Source: Sinorhizobium chiapasense (GTDB lineage: Bacteria > Pseudomonadota > Alphaproteobacteria > Rhizobiales > Rhizobiaceae). From it: a stretch of 64,000 nucleotides of DNA. Position 1 is the stretch's first letter. Every line of letters begins with the position of its first letter. A program made the position numbers and the translations under genes. Below the pieces are notes generated by a model. That model did no database searches. It had not been told where the DNA came from and worked only from the letters and a program-made list of their open reading frames with translations. Shown in pieces: positions 44,361-51,976 of this stretch. The stretch lies in NCBI RefSeq assembly GCF_036488675.1, contig NZ_CP133148.1:2356001-2420000 (forward strand), given 5' to 3'.

Positions 44361-45662
44361 TCACTGCTGCACCAGTTTCGACTTGTATTCGCTGCGGTGA
44401 AGTGACCCCCAGGGCACCATGTCCACCCGCGTCGAGACGACAAGCACCTCGCGAATGCGCTTTTCGATGCTCGCCGCGAGTCCCGGGCCACCTTCGCTGT
44501 CCTTGCCGAGTTCCACCGAAACCGGCAAAGGCGGCTCCTGCCGTGCGCCCGTCGCTACCGGCCTCACCAGGATCATGCCGCTAACCGCCGGCGCAAATTC
44601 GCTGACCACGTCGCGGATCGCCGAGGGAAAGACGTTGACGCCGCGCACGATCAGCAGGTCGTCGGTGCGACCGATGCAGCGCACCCGCGGCGCTGTCCGC
44701 CCACAGCGGCAGGCGGATGTCCACATCTCCACATGGTCGCGCGTGCGAAACCTGAGCATCGGCGCCGCCCGGTGGCGAAGATGCGTCAGCACCAGTTCGC
44801 CCTTTGCTCCGTCTTCGATGGCGATGGGCGCAGCGCTTTCCGGGTCGATCAGTTCGGCATGCACGAAGCCGCGGCCGCCGAGATGCATGCCGCATTGCTC
44901 CTCGCATTCGCCCCAGAGCGACACGCCGATATCGCCGATGCCCATTGCCTCGGTCACCTTCGCGCCCCACGCATCTTCGAGCCGCACCCGGAATTTTGGC
45001 TCGCCGCCGCCGGGCTCGCCAGCGACCAGCACCCGCCTGACGCTGGAGCCCTTCAGATCGAAGTCGCGCTCGGCCGCCCACTCGCCAAGATAGGCCGCAT
45101 AGGAGGGCGTCGTCACCACGGCCGCAGGCTTCAGGAGGCGGATCGCCGCCATCAACCGCTCGGTGTTGCCGGTGCCGACGGGAATATGACACAGGCCGAT
45201 CCGGTCGAAGGCCGCAAGCGCCGCGCCGGCCACGAACGGCCCGGCATTGTAGGTCGAAACGATCGCCTCGCCCGGCCGGATGCCGGAGGCCGAATAGCTG
45301 CGCGCCGAGGTCGTCACCCAGTTGTCGAGGTCGCCCGCCGTCAGCGGAATAAAGCTCGGCGTCCCGGTCGTCCCGCTGGTCGAATAGATCCGCACGATTT
45401 CGTCCATTGGCGCGGCCACATGCGTTCCCATCGGATCGGCTGCGCTGCAGCTTGCGCGGATTTCGCTCTTTTCGGTGAGGGGTAGCTCGGCGATGGCGGC
45501 AAGGCCGCCGATCTCGTCGGCGGTGGCGAAGCCGGCGGCCTCCAGCTTTCTCCGGTAGAAACGCGAGCGGGCAAGCAGGTACTTGATCTGCTGTCGATAG
45601 AACTGATCGTCGAGCCGGGCCTGCTCGCGCCAGGGCAGCGTTTCGATCTCGGGATCAAGCAT
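44361..45662 (-). CDS. PaaK-like acyl-CoA ligase (phenylacetate-CoA ligase family)
   Basis: A 433-residue adenylate-forming enzyme. The P-loop-like motif is IYSTSGTTGTPSFIPLT, followed by YNAGPFVAGAALAAFDRIGL, the aromatic-acid region SVRRVLVAGEPGGGEP, and the hinge CIGRTDDLLIVRGVNVFPSA, all typical of PaaK. Cys-rich WTSACRCGRTAPRV resembles the zinc-type cluster of this family. It activates a carboxylic acid to its CoA thioester using ATP. Its start overlaps the end of the upstream citrate-synthase-like gene by 8 bases, so the two are translationally coupled. The substrate is unknown but could be aromatic or a dicarboxylic acid. Confidence 0.9.
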   Translation of the reverse strand: MLDPEIETLPWREQARLDDQFYRQQIKYLLARSRFYRRKLEAAGFATADEIGGLAAIAELPLTEKSEIRASCSAADPMGTHVAAPMDEIVRIYSTSGTTGTPSFIPLTAGDLDNWVTTSARSYSASGIRPGEAIVSTYNAGPFVAGAALAAFDRIGLCHIPVGTGNTERLMAAIRLLKPAAVVTTPSYAAYLGEWAAERDFDLKGSSVRRVLVAGEPGGGEPKFRVRLEDAWGAKVTEAMGIGDIGVSLWGECEEQCGMHLGGRGFVHAELIDPESAAPIAIEDGAKGELVLTHLRHRAAPMLRFRTRDHVEMWTSACRCGRTAPRVRCIGRTDDLLIVRGVNVFPSAIRDVVSEFAPAVSGMILVRPVATGARQEPPLPVSVELGKDSEGGPGLAASIEKRIREVLVVSTRVDMVPWGSLHRSEYKSKLVQQ

Positions 45663-46461
45663 GATCAGCGCCGCCCTCCTCGTCGTCGTTCCGGTAGATG
45701 ACCGCCGCCTCCGCTGCCGACGCCAGGGCGAAGCCGATCGGGTTTTCCCGCTCTTCAGTCAGATGCGCCAGAATACCGGCCGACCGGGCGAGCAGCGGCA
45801 CCGCCTTGATCATCGTCACCGGGAAGCCGAGGTCGAGAAGCACGGCGGCGATCGGCATGGACACGTTCATCACCAGCGGCTTGCCCCAGAGCTCGGCCGC
45901 GATCGTGCGGATGGCCCGCGCGAGTTTCACATGGCTGCCGCTCACGCCGCGCTCATCGGCAAGCTCGAGAATGCGCTCGGCGCGCGGATCGACGGGCCGG
46001 TGCAGCGGATGGCCGAAGCCCGGAAGCCTGCCGCCCGCCTCGCGAATATCCTTGACCAGCGCGCGCACCACCGCATCGGCATCCTCGCCGCCCGCTATGC
46101 GCGCCTCGGCCTTGGCCAAGAGCGCGCCGCAGGGCTCGGCGGTTCCGACCAGCACCGGCCCGCAGCCGAGAAGACCGGCGGCGAGAGCGCCCTGCAGAGA
46201 ACCCGGGTCGGCGGCAAGCGTCATCCGCGCCGCCTGCACTGTCGGCATCATGCCGTGCTCGGCGATCGCGATCAGCAGCAGGTCGAGAAAATAGCGCTGG
46301 TCCTTCGTCGGTTCCCGGCCGGTCGCCAGCAGGTGGAAGTATTCCGTAAACGTCAGCCGTCCCATCAGGTCGCGGCAGAGATCGCGGCCGCGCACCTCGA
46401 CCCGATCCGCGCTCGCCGTTGAGATCCGGCTCGTCGCCGCACGCTGTTTGCCGATATGCAT
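45655..46461 (-). CDS. Citrate synthase-fold protein, citryl-CoA lyase-like
   Basis: A 268-residue protein, shorter than the 430-residue citrate synthase. It keeps the family layout: LMGRLTFTEYFHLLATGREP, a His-containing AIAEHGMMPTVQAARMTLAA, LQGALAAGLLGCGPVLVGTA, GGRLPGFGHPLHRPVDPRAE with the catalytic-type G-F-G-H, and AIAAVLLDLGFPVTMIKAVP with RSAGILAHLTEE near the end. Such short proteins are labelled citryl-CoA lyases; their activity in rhizobia is untested. GGAGGAAGAC precedes the ATG at 46461. It heads the operon with the CoA ligase, VOC and GST genes, suggesting cleavage of a CoA ester made by the ligase. Confidence 0.88.
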   Translation of the reverse strand: MHIGKQRAATSRISTASADRVEVRGRDLCRDLMGRLTFTEYFHLLATGREPTKDQRYFLDLLLIAIAEHGMMPTVQAARMTLAADPGSLQGALAAGLLGCGPVLVGTAEPCGALLAKAEARIAGGEDADAVVRALVKDIREAGGRLPGFGHPLHRPVDPRAERILELADERGVSGSHVKLARAIRTIAAELWGKPLVMNVSMPIAAVLLDLGFPVTMIKAVPLLARSAGILAHLTEERENPIGFALASAAEAAVIYRNDDEEGGADHA

Positions 46462-46489
46462 GTCTTCCTCCGGCGATGCATCAAGACTA

Positions 46490-46592
46490 GAGCGCCGTGC
46501 GTTCAAGTGAACGCACAAAGGACGGTCTAGCACTTTGATTCTAGAGCATCTTATCCGCTTTCAGTGATTCCACTTGAAAGCGGGATGCTCTA
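46490..46592. repeat. Two-unit palindromic repeat donating a stop codon
   Basis: AGAGCGCCGTGCGTTCAAGT, GAACGCACAAAGG, TAGCACTTTGATT, then CTAGAGCATC...CCGCTTTCA and TTGAAAGCGGGATGCTCTAG. The terminal CTA (46590-46592) is the stop codon, on the minus strand, of the methyltransferase gene that ends there. Similar unit order is seen at 1613 and 16468. Confidence 0.85.
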
Positions 46593-47402
46593 GCGGCTGG
46601 CGCTCACGACATGGGCCCTCATCCGCCCCTTGATCGCCCCCTCGCCGAACCGTTGTCTAACGGCATTTGCGGCCGCCTGCGTCGCCGCGCCGAGGCCTGA
46701 AGGATCGCGGGCCTCTATTTCGTTTCGGAATGGCGAACCTTGGCAGAAACCGGTGGCGATCTCCTCAGCCGAAAGCGCCCCGCTCGTCTTTTCCAGCGTC
46801 TCCAGCGTGATGTTGCGGAAACCGGCCGCCTCGAGGTCGGCGCGGATCATGGCCGGGTCGGCATAGCCGTGCGGTGTCCTCACCATGAACCGCGGCGGGT
46901 CGTCGGGAAAATGAGCGGCCACCGCCTCGGTCACGGTCAGCGGCAGTTCGTTCGCCTCGATCGCGTCCCAGACATTGAAGAGAAAATAGCCGCCCGGCTT
47001 CAGCACGCGATGGGCTTCGCGGTAGGCCTGCACCCGGTCGGGGAAGAACATCACGCCGAACTGGCAGAGCACGACGTCGAAGCTCCAGGCCTGGAACGGC
47101 AGCGCCAGCGCGTCCGCCTGCCGCCAGGTGATGCGCGGATCGTCGCCCTGCCTTTGTGCCGCGAGATCGAGCATCGGCTGGTTGAGGTCGCTCGCGACGA
47201 GCCGCGCATTCGCATCCATCTCAGGGGCGAGCGCACGGGTAACGACGCCGGTTCCGGCCGCGATCTCCAGAAGATCGTGGGGCTTCAGCCGCGCCACACG
47301 CGCAGCAAGGTCGCGCGCATAATCCGAGAAGATGAGCGGCACCAGCAGTCGGTCGTAAAGATCCGGTATCGCCCCCGCAAACACCTTGTCCATTTCCGCC
47401 AT
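46590..47402 (-). CDS. SAM-dependent methyltransferase (UbiE-like)
   Basis: A 270-residue class I methyltransferase: motif I HDLLEIAAGTGVVTRALAPE, DLNQPMLDLAAQR (acidic end of strand 2), ITWRQADALALPFQAWSFDV and RVLKPGGYFLFNVWDAIEAN. The length and pattern match UbiE/COQ5-type and related small-molecule methyltransferases. Its C-terminal residues run up to the repeat, whose end provides the stop codon. It starts 90 bases from the SDR gene on the same strand, so cotranscription is possible. Substrate unknown. Confidence 0.85.
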   Translation of the reverse strand: MAEMDKVFAGAIPDLYDRLLVPLIFSDYARDLAARVARLKPHDLLEIAAGTGVVTRALAPEMDANARLVASDLNQPMLDLAAQRQGDDPRITWRQADALALPFQAWSFDVVLCQFGVMFFPDRVQAYREAHRVLKPGGYFLFNVWDAIEANELPLTVTEAVAAHFPDDPPRFMVRTPHGYADPAMIRADLEAAGFRNITLETLEKTSGALSAEEIATGFCQGSPFRNEIEARDPSGLGAATQAAANAVRQRFGEGAIKGRMRAHVVSASR

Positions 47403-47492
47403 CGTGCCCGCCTCCCGTCAAACAGATGCCGAAGGCGCGATCATACGCCGGTCGGGGGAAGCGCGGAAGGTGGGTGCGAACTCCTCGAACGC

Positions 47493-48401
47493 TTACCGGT
47501 AACCCGTCGCGTCCGCCGGCCTGCCGGGATCCATCACCTCGTCCATGTAGCGCCAGCAATCCGGACGGGAGCCGTCGAGATCGGTGAAGCCGTAGACCTT
47601 GGCAAGGCCGCCGCTTGAAAGTGACGTGCCGTTCCAGCGGGCCTTGTCCGGGTCGGCAGCAAGTGCTGCGACCGCGCGGCCGATGAAATGCGGCGTCTCG
47701 GAGATGACGAAGTGCGGCTGCTTCTCAGCCGCGTCGCGCCAGTTGGGCTCCGTCACGCCGAAGGCTTCCAGCATCATTTCCGAGCGCAGCCAGCCGGGTG
47801 TGAGCGAAACCGCGGTCGCGCCGTGGGGCGCGAGGTCCTTGGCATGCGCCCAGGCCATGCGGTTCGCCGAAACCTTGGCAAGGTCGTAGAAGGGCGAGAG
47901 CCGATAGTGCTCGGCATTGTATTCCGCCGTGCCATCGGTCACCTCGACGAGAAGCCCGCCCGGCCGCTCGATCATCAGCGGCAGCGCGTAATGCGCGGTG
48001 ATCAGATGCGTGTCGATCGCAAGCCTCAATATCCTGAGGCCGTTTTCGAGATTGTGGTCCCAGACCGGCTTGTCCCATTCGAACAGCCGCTCGCCGCCCC
48101 AGATGTCGTTGACGAGAATGTCGAGCCGGCCCCGCTCCTGGCGGATACGGTCGACGAGCGCCTTCACCTGGTCCGGCCGGAGGTGATCGACCTGGACGGC
48201 GATCCCGACGCCGCCTGCCGCCGTCACCCGCTCCGCCGTTTCCTCGATTGTCTCCGGCCGTTGATACTCCGATTGCTCCGTGCGCGTCGTCCGACCGGTG
48301 ACATAGACGGTCGCGCCCGCCGCGCCCAGTTCGACTGCGATGCCGCGCCCTGCGCCGCGCGTTCCGCCGGCGACCAGCGCCACCTTTCCCGTGAGCGACA
48401 T
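47493..48401 (-). CDS. Short-chain dehydrogenase/reductase
   Basis: A 302-residue SDR. The NAD(P)-binding motif is VALVAGGTRGAGRGIAVELG (T-G-x3-G-x-G variant), with VTGRTT after strand 2 favouring NADPH. The expected NNAG is replaced by ILVNDIWGGE, and the catalytic Y-x3-K is altered: the region reads RLSPFYDLAKVSANRMAW, where Y and K are three apart (Y-D-L-A-K), so the pair is kept. GGAGGAAAAGG precedes the ATG at 48401. It diverges from the TetR gene over an operator-like repeat and is probably that regulator's target. Confidence 0.88.
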   Translation of the reverse strand: MSLTGKVALVAGGTRGAGRGIAVELGAAGATVYVTGRTTRTEQSEYQRPETIEETAERVTAAGGVGIAVQVDHLRPDQVKALVDRIRQERGRLDILVNDIWGGERLFEWDKPVWDHNLENGLRILRLAIDTHLITAHYALPLMIERPGGLLVEVTDGTAEYNAEHYRLSPFYDLAKVSANRMAWAHAKDLAPHGATAVSLTPGWLRSEMMLEAFGVTEPNWRDAAEKQPHFVISETPHFIGRAVAALAADPDKARWNGTSLSSGGLAKVYGFTDLDGSRPDCWRYMDEVMDPGRPADATGYR

Positions 48402-48448
48402 CCCTTTTCCTCCATCGAAAATCGTTGGCATTTATCGTGACCGGCATA

Positions 48449-48470
48449 TATAAACGCTTATTCGGTTATA
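48449..48470. promoter_or_regulatory. Probable TetR operator between SDR and tetR
   Basis: TATAAACG (48449-48456) and CGGTTATA (48463-48470) form an inverted repeat with 7 of 8 matches and a 6-base centre, in the 83-base divergent gap. It ends 14 bases before the tetR start. Confidence 0.55.
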
Positions 48471-48484
48471 AATAAAGGTCCGAA

Positions 48485-49066
48485 ATGCCTCGTCCCAAAA
48501 CCTTGCCCGACGAAAACGTGCTCGACATGGCGCTCGCGATCATGCGCAAGGACGGACCGGACGCCCTGACCTTCGCAGCGCTTTCGGCCGGCTGCGGACT
48601 TTCCGCCTCGACGCTGGTGCAGCGCTTCGAAGGCAAGGCCCGCCTCGTCCAGGCTGCCCTCATGCAGGCATGGGACCGGCTCGACCGCCTGACGCTCGAA
48701 CTGGCTAAGAGCACACCGAAGACACCTGAAGGCGCGGTGGCGCTGCTCGTCGGGCTTTCGGGCGATTATGGCGGCATCGAATCCTATGCCGACGATCTCA
48801 TGATCCTGCGCGAGGATCTGCGCGATCCGGACCTACGCGCCCGCGGCACCCACTGGCGGAACGTGCTGTCTGAAGCGATCGAGGCGCGCTTCTCCGGCGT
48901 GCCGGCCGCTCCCGCCGGCATCGGCCTGATGATGGCCTCTCAATGGCAAGGCGCCCTCCTCTGGTGGAGTTTTGACCCACGCATGCCGGTGCAGGACTAC
49001 GTCCGCCAAAGCCTCGACCGCTTCGTTGCCAGCTTCGTGCATGCGTCACCGATCACCGTCGAGTGA
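48485..49066 (+). CDS. TetR-family regulator
   Basis: A 193-residue protein. The HTH spans DALTFAALSAGCGLSASTLV then QRFEGKARLVQAALMQAWDR, with LVQRF in place of the usual FYYHF. The C-terminal part has the TetR ligand-domain look (IGLMMASQWQGALLWWSFDP). AAAGGT precedes the ATG. The divergent SDR gene and the inverted repeat between them make local autoregulation and control of the SDR likely. Confidence 0.85.
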   Translation: MPRPKTLPDENVLDMALAIMRKDGPDALTFAALSAGCGLSASTLVQRFEGKARLVQAALMQAWDRLDRLTLELAKSTPKTPEGAVALLVGLSGDYGGIESYADDLMILREDLRDPDLRARGTHWRNVLSEAIEARFSGVPAAPAGIGLMMASQWQGALLWWSFDPRMPVQDYVRQSLDRFVASFVHASPITVE

Positions 49067-49214
49067 TGGCTTTGGCGCGCTGCACCCACGGCAGGCAGGA
49101 CGGCCGTTCATGCCACGCCGCCGATCTGCATTGGAACACTCCCCTTTTTCGCGCCGCGATCACGCCCTATAGTCATGGCGCGACGGCATCGGCCCGAAGA
49201 CAAGGGATTTCGAC

Positions 49215-49889
49215 ATGGCGCTTACCCTCTACCTCCATCCGCTCGCTTCCTTCTGCCACAAGGTGCTGATCGCGCTCTATGAGACCGGCACGCCCTTCGA
49301 AAGCCGTGTGGTAGACCTGGCGGATGCGGACGAGCACGCCCGCTTCCTCGATCTGTGGCCGGTCGGCAAGATACCGGTGCTGCGCGACGACGCCCGGGAC
49401 CAGACGGTGCCGGAAACCTCGATCATCATCGAATATCTTGAACGGCACTATCCCGGCAGAAAGCCGCTTATTCCGCTCGACGCCGCGCAGGCCCTCGAAG
49501 CGCGGCTCTGGGATCGCTTCTTCGATCTCTATGTCCAGGTGCCGATGCAGAAGATCGTCACGGACAAGCTGCGGGCGACCGGCGAGAATGACCGGCGCGG
49601 CGTCCTCGATGCGCGCGCGGCACTGGCTGTCGCCTATGACATGCTCGAACGGCAGGTGGCCGACAGGACTTTCGCAATCAGCGAGGGCTTCACGATTGCC
49701 GACTGCGCCGCCGCACCCGCGCTCTTTTATGCCGGCATCGTCGTGCCTTTCGACGGCACGCATCCCAATCTGGCCGCCTATTTCGAGCGGCTGCTCGAGC
49801 GCCCCTCTTTTCAGCGCACGCTCGCCGAGGCGCGACCTTATTTCCCGCTGTTTCCCTACCACGACGCGATTCCGGCGCGCTTCCTTTGA
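49215..49889 (+). CDS. Glutathione S-transferase
   Basis: A 224-residue protein: MALTLYLHPLASFCHKVLIA begins the thioredoxin-like domain with Ser and Cys at the glutathione-contact turn; WPVGKIPVLRDDARDQTVPE and TSIIIEYLERHYPG give the cis-Pro and the E-T/S pair. The helical domain has ISEGFTIADCAAAPALFYAG (capping box). AAGGG precedes the ATG. The aldo/keto reductase gene follows after 78 bases on the same strand. Confidence 0.87.
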   Translation: MALTLYLHPLASFCHKVLIALYETGTPFESRVVDLADADEHARFLDLWPVGKIPVLRDDARDQTVPETSIIIEYLERHYPGRKPLIPLDAAQALEARLWDRFFDLYVQVPMQKIVTDKLRATGENDRRGVLDARAALAVAYDMLERQVADRTFAISEGFTIADCAAAPALFYAGIVVPFDGTHPNLAAYFERLLERPSFQRTLAEARPYFPLFPYHDAIPARFL

Positions 49890-49967
49890 CGTCGCGGGCG
49901 CCACCGCCGCCGGCAATATGCGGTAGAATGCACGCGACGCTGTCGAAAACCACGGAAGGATCGGGAA

Positions 49968-51017
49968 ATGGAATACCGTCTGCTCGGCCGCTCGGGCCTG
50001 AAAGTCTCGACGATCACCATGGGCACCATGACCATCGGCGGCGAAGGCAAGTTCGCCCAGGTCGGCAGTGTCGGCCTCGACGAAGCGCGCCGCTATGTCG
50101 ATCTCTGCCTCGATGCCGGCGTCAACCTGATCGATACCGCCAATATCTATTCCGCCGGCGCATCGGAGGAGATCATCGGTGAGGTGCTCGGCGGCAAACG
50201 CAAGAACGGCGTGCTGATTGCCACCAAGGCGCGCTTTTCCATGGGGCCAGGGCCGAACGACGGCGGCCTCTCGCGCCATCACCTGATCAGCGAATGCGAG
50301 GCGAGCCTGAAGCGGCTGAAGACGGACGTCATCGACCTCTACCAGGTGCATCAATGGGACGGCCAGACGCCGCTCGAAGAAACGATTGCGGCGCTGGACA
50401 CGCTCGTCAACCAGGGCAAGGTGCGCTACATCGGCTGCTCCAACTATTCCGGCTGGCACATCATGAAGGCGCTCGGCATCAGCGCCAGCGAGCATCGCCA
50501 CCGTTTTGTCAGCCAGCAGATCCACTACACGCTCGAGGCCCGCGAGGCCGAATACGAGCTGATCCCGATCGCGATCGACCAGGGCTTGGGCGTGCTCGTC
50601 TGGAGCCCGCTCGCCGGCGGTCTGCTTTCCGGCAAGCACCGGCGCGGCCAGACGCCGGATGGCACCCGCCAGCTCGCCGGCTGGAACGAACCGCCGATCC
50701 GCGACGAGGAGCGGCTGTGGAAGATCGTCGACATGCTGGTGGCGATCGCCGGCGAGCGCGGCGTCTCGCCCGCGCAGGTGGCGCTCGCCTGGACGATCGG
50801 CCGCAAGGGCGTCACCTCCGTCATCATCGGTGGACGCAAGGAGGAACAGTTCCGCGACAATCTTGCCGCCGCCAGCCTCAAGCTCACCGACGAGGAGCGT
50901 GAGTTGCTCGACGCTGTCAGCCTGCCGCCGGTCATCTATCCCTATTGGCACCAGCTATGGACGGCGAAGGATCGCCTCGGCGAGGCCGACCTGTCGTTGC
51001 TCGGGCCGCATGTTTGA
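49968..51017 (+). CDS. Aldo/keto reductase
   Basis: A 349-residue (beta/alpha)8-barrel oxidoreductase. Catalytic residues in order: Asp and Tyr in NLIDTANIYSAGASEEIIGE, Lys in GVLIATKARF and His in DLYQVHQWDG. The NADPH region is RKGVTSVIIGGRKEEQFRDN. It reduces aldehydes or ketones; the subfamily resembles the voltage-channel beta-subunit and YhdN/YghZ group. GGAAGGATCGGG precedes the ATG. It may share a transcript with the GST gene. Confidence 0.9.
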   Translation: MEYRLLGRSGLKVSTITMGTMTIGGEGKFAQVGSVGLDEARRYVDLCLDAGVNLIDTANIYSAGASEEIIGEVLGGKRKNGVLIATKARFSMGPGPNDGGLSRHHLISECEASLKRLKTDVIDLYQVHQWDGQTPLEETIAALDTLVNQGKVRYIGCSNYSGWHIMKALGISASEHRHRFVSQQIHYTLEAREAEYELIPIAIDQGLGVLVWSPLAGGLLSGKHRRGQTPDGTRQLAGWNEPPIRDEERLWKIVDMLVAIAGERGVSPAQVALAWTIGRKGVTSVIIGGRKEEQFRDNLAAASLKLTDEERELLDAVSLPPVIYPYWHQLWTAKDRLGEADLSLLGPHV

Positions 51018-51153
51018 CGCTAATCGTGGCGCATCAATCCTGAAGCACTTCTCAGTTTACCTCCAAGTTGGTAGCTAGAAGCCCAAATGTTCAGTTCGAC
51101 AACAAAGCAAATTGGGGGAAAGGTTTACGCTTCGCGTATGTGGAGGACAGGAG

Positions 51154-51903
51154 ATGACCCCGGTCGCTCGTCGAACTGCCGACATAGCTTCCGATTGGAA
51201 GTCGAACAGTTACTATGCGTTCGCCGAGCAACAGGCTTGGACGGACGTGTTTTGGAATCCGACATCTCAGTTCCGACGACTTTTCGAGCAACTCGACTCG
51301 AGCAAGATCGTTGATCTGGCATGCGGACATGGGCGCCACACGGCTCGCCTGCTCGATGTCAGGAGTGGAAGCGACGCGCCTGAGACGGTCTATCTGCTAG
51401 ATGTAAATCAGGAAAACATCGACGCCTGCAGGGCCCGGTTCAACCACGACCCACGAATAGAGATGTATTGCAACGGCGGTTATGACTTTCATCCCATTCC
51501 GGATGAGTCAGTCACCGCAGTCTTCTGCTATGACGCGATGGTGCACTTCGAGTTTGATGCCGTCTTTTCATACATCAGGGATGCCGCTCGTATCCTCCGA
51601 CCCGGTGGACGAGCCTTGTTTCATCACTCTAACTTCGCTTCGGCACCCGGAGCCGATTACAAAGAAAATCCCCATTGGCGCAACTACATGAGCAGGTCGC
51701 TTTTCGCCCACGCAGCTAACAGAGCCGGATTGAGCATTCTGGACCAGGTAACGATCAATTGGGACGAGGAAACTCATCTTGACTGCCTGTCGCTCGTAGA
51801 AAGACCGGTAGATGCAAACCTGATTCTAGTGGCTAGGCAGGAGCGGAAGTTTGACTTCTATCGAAGGATGCGTCGAAAGCTGAAGTCACTCGTCAAAGGA
51901 TGA
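51154..51903 (+). CDS. SAM-dependent methyltransferase, AT-richer than neighbours
   Basis: A 249-residue class I methyltransferase: SSKIVDLACGHGRHTARLLD (motif I, D-L-A-C-G-H-G-R), VYLLDVNQENIDACRARFNH (motif II acidic residue), ESVTAVFCYDAMVHFEFDAV and RILRPGGRALFHHSNFASAP. The last 25 residues are very basic (KFDFYRRMRRKLKSLVKG). GGAGGACAGGAG precedes the ATG at 51154. Codon use and base content differ from the GC-rich sides, suggesting recent acquisition. Such proteins often modify sugars or small molecules; no partner gene is beside it. Confidence 0.83.
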   Translation: MTPVARRTADIASDWKSNSYYAFAEQQAWTDVFWNPTSQFRRLFEQLDSSKIVDLACGHGRHTARLLDVRSGSDAPETVYLLDVNQENIDACRARFNHDPRIEMYCNGGYDFHPIPDESVTAVFCYDAMVHFEFDAVFSYIRDAARILRPGGRALFHHSNFASAPGADYKENPHWRNYMSRSLFAHAANRAGLSILDQVTINWDEETHLDCLSLVERPVDANLILVARQERKFDFYRRMRRKLKSLVKG

Positions 51904-51917
51904 AAGCATCCCGCAAT

Positions 51918-51975
51918 TCAAGTGCTGCGTCGACCTTGGCGCGTAACATGAGACGCGCGTCGCTGTAGAAGCGCT
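51918..51975. repeat. Intergenic mosaic repeat, degenerate
   Basis: CAATTCAAGTGCTGCGTCGA, CCTTGGCGCGTAACATGAGA, CGCGCGTCGCTGTAGAAGCG: a diverged relative of the CAATTCAAAGTGCTACAGCG unit at 7471. It lies between the convergent methyltransferase and cyclase 3 genes. Confidence 0.55.
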
Positions 51976-51976
51976 C

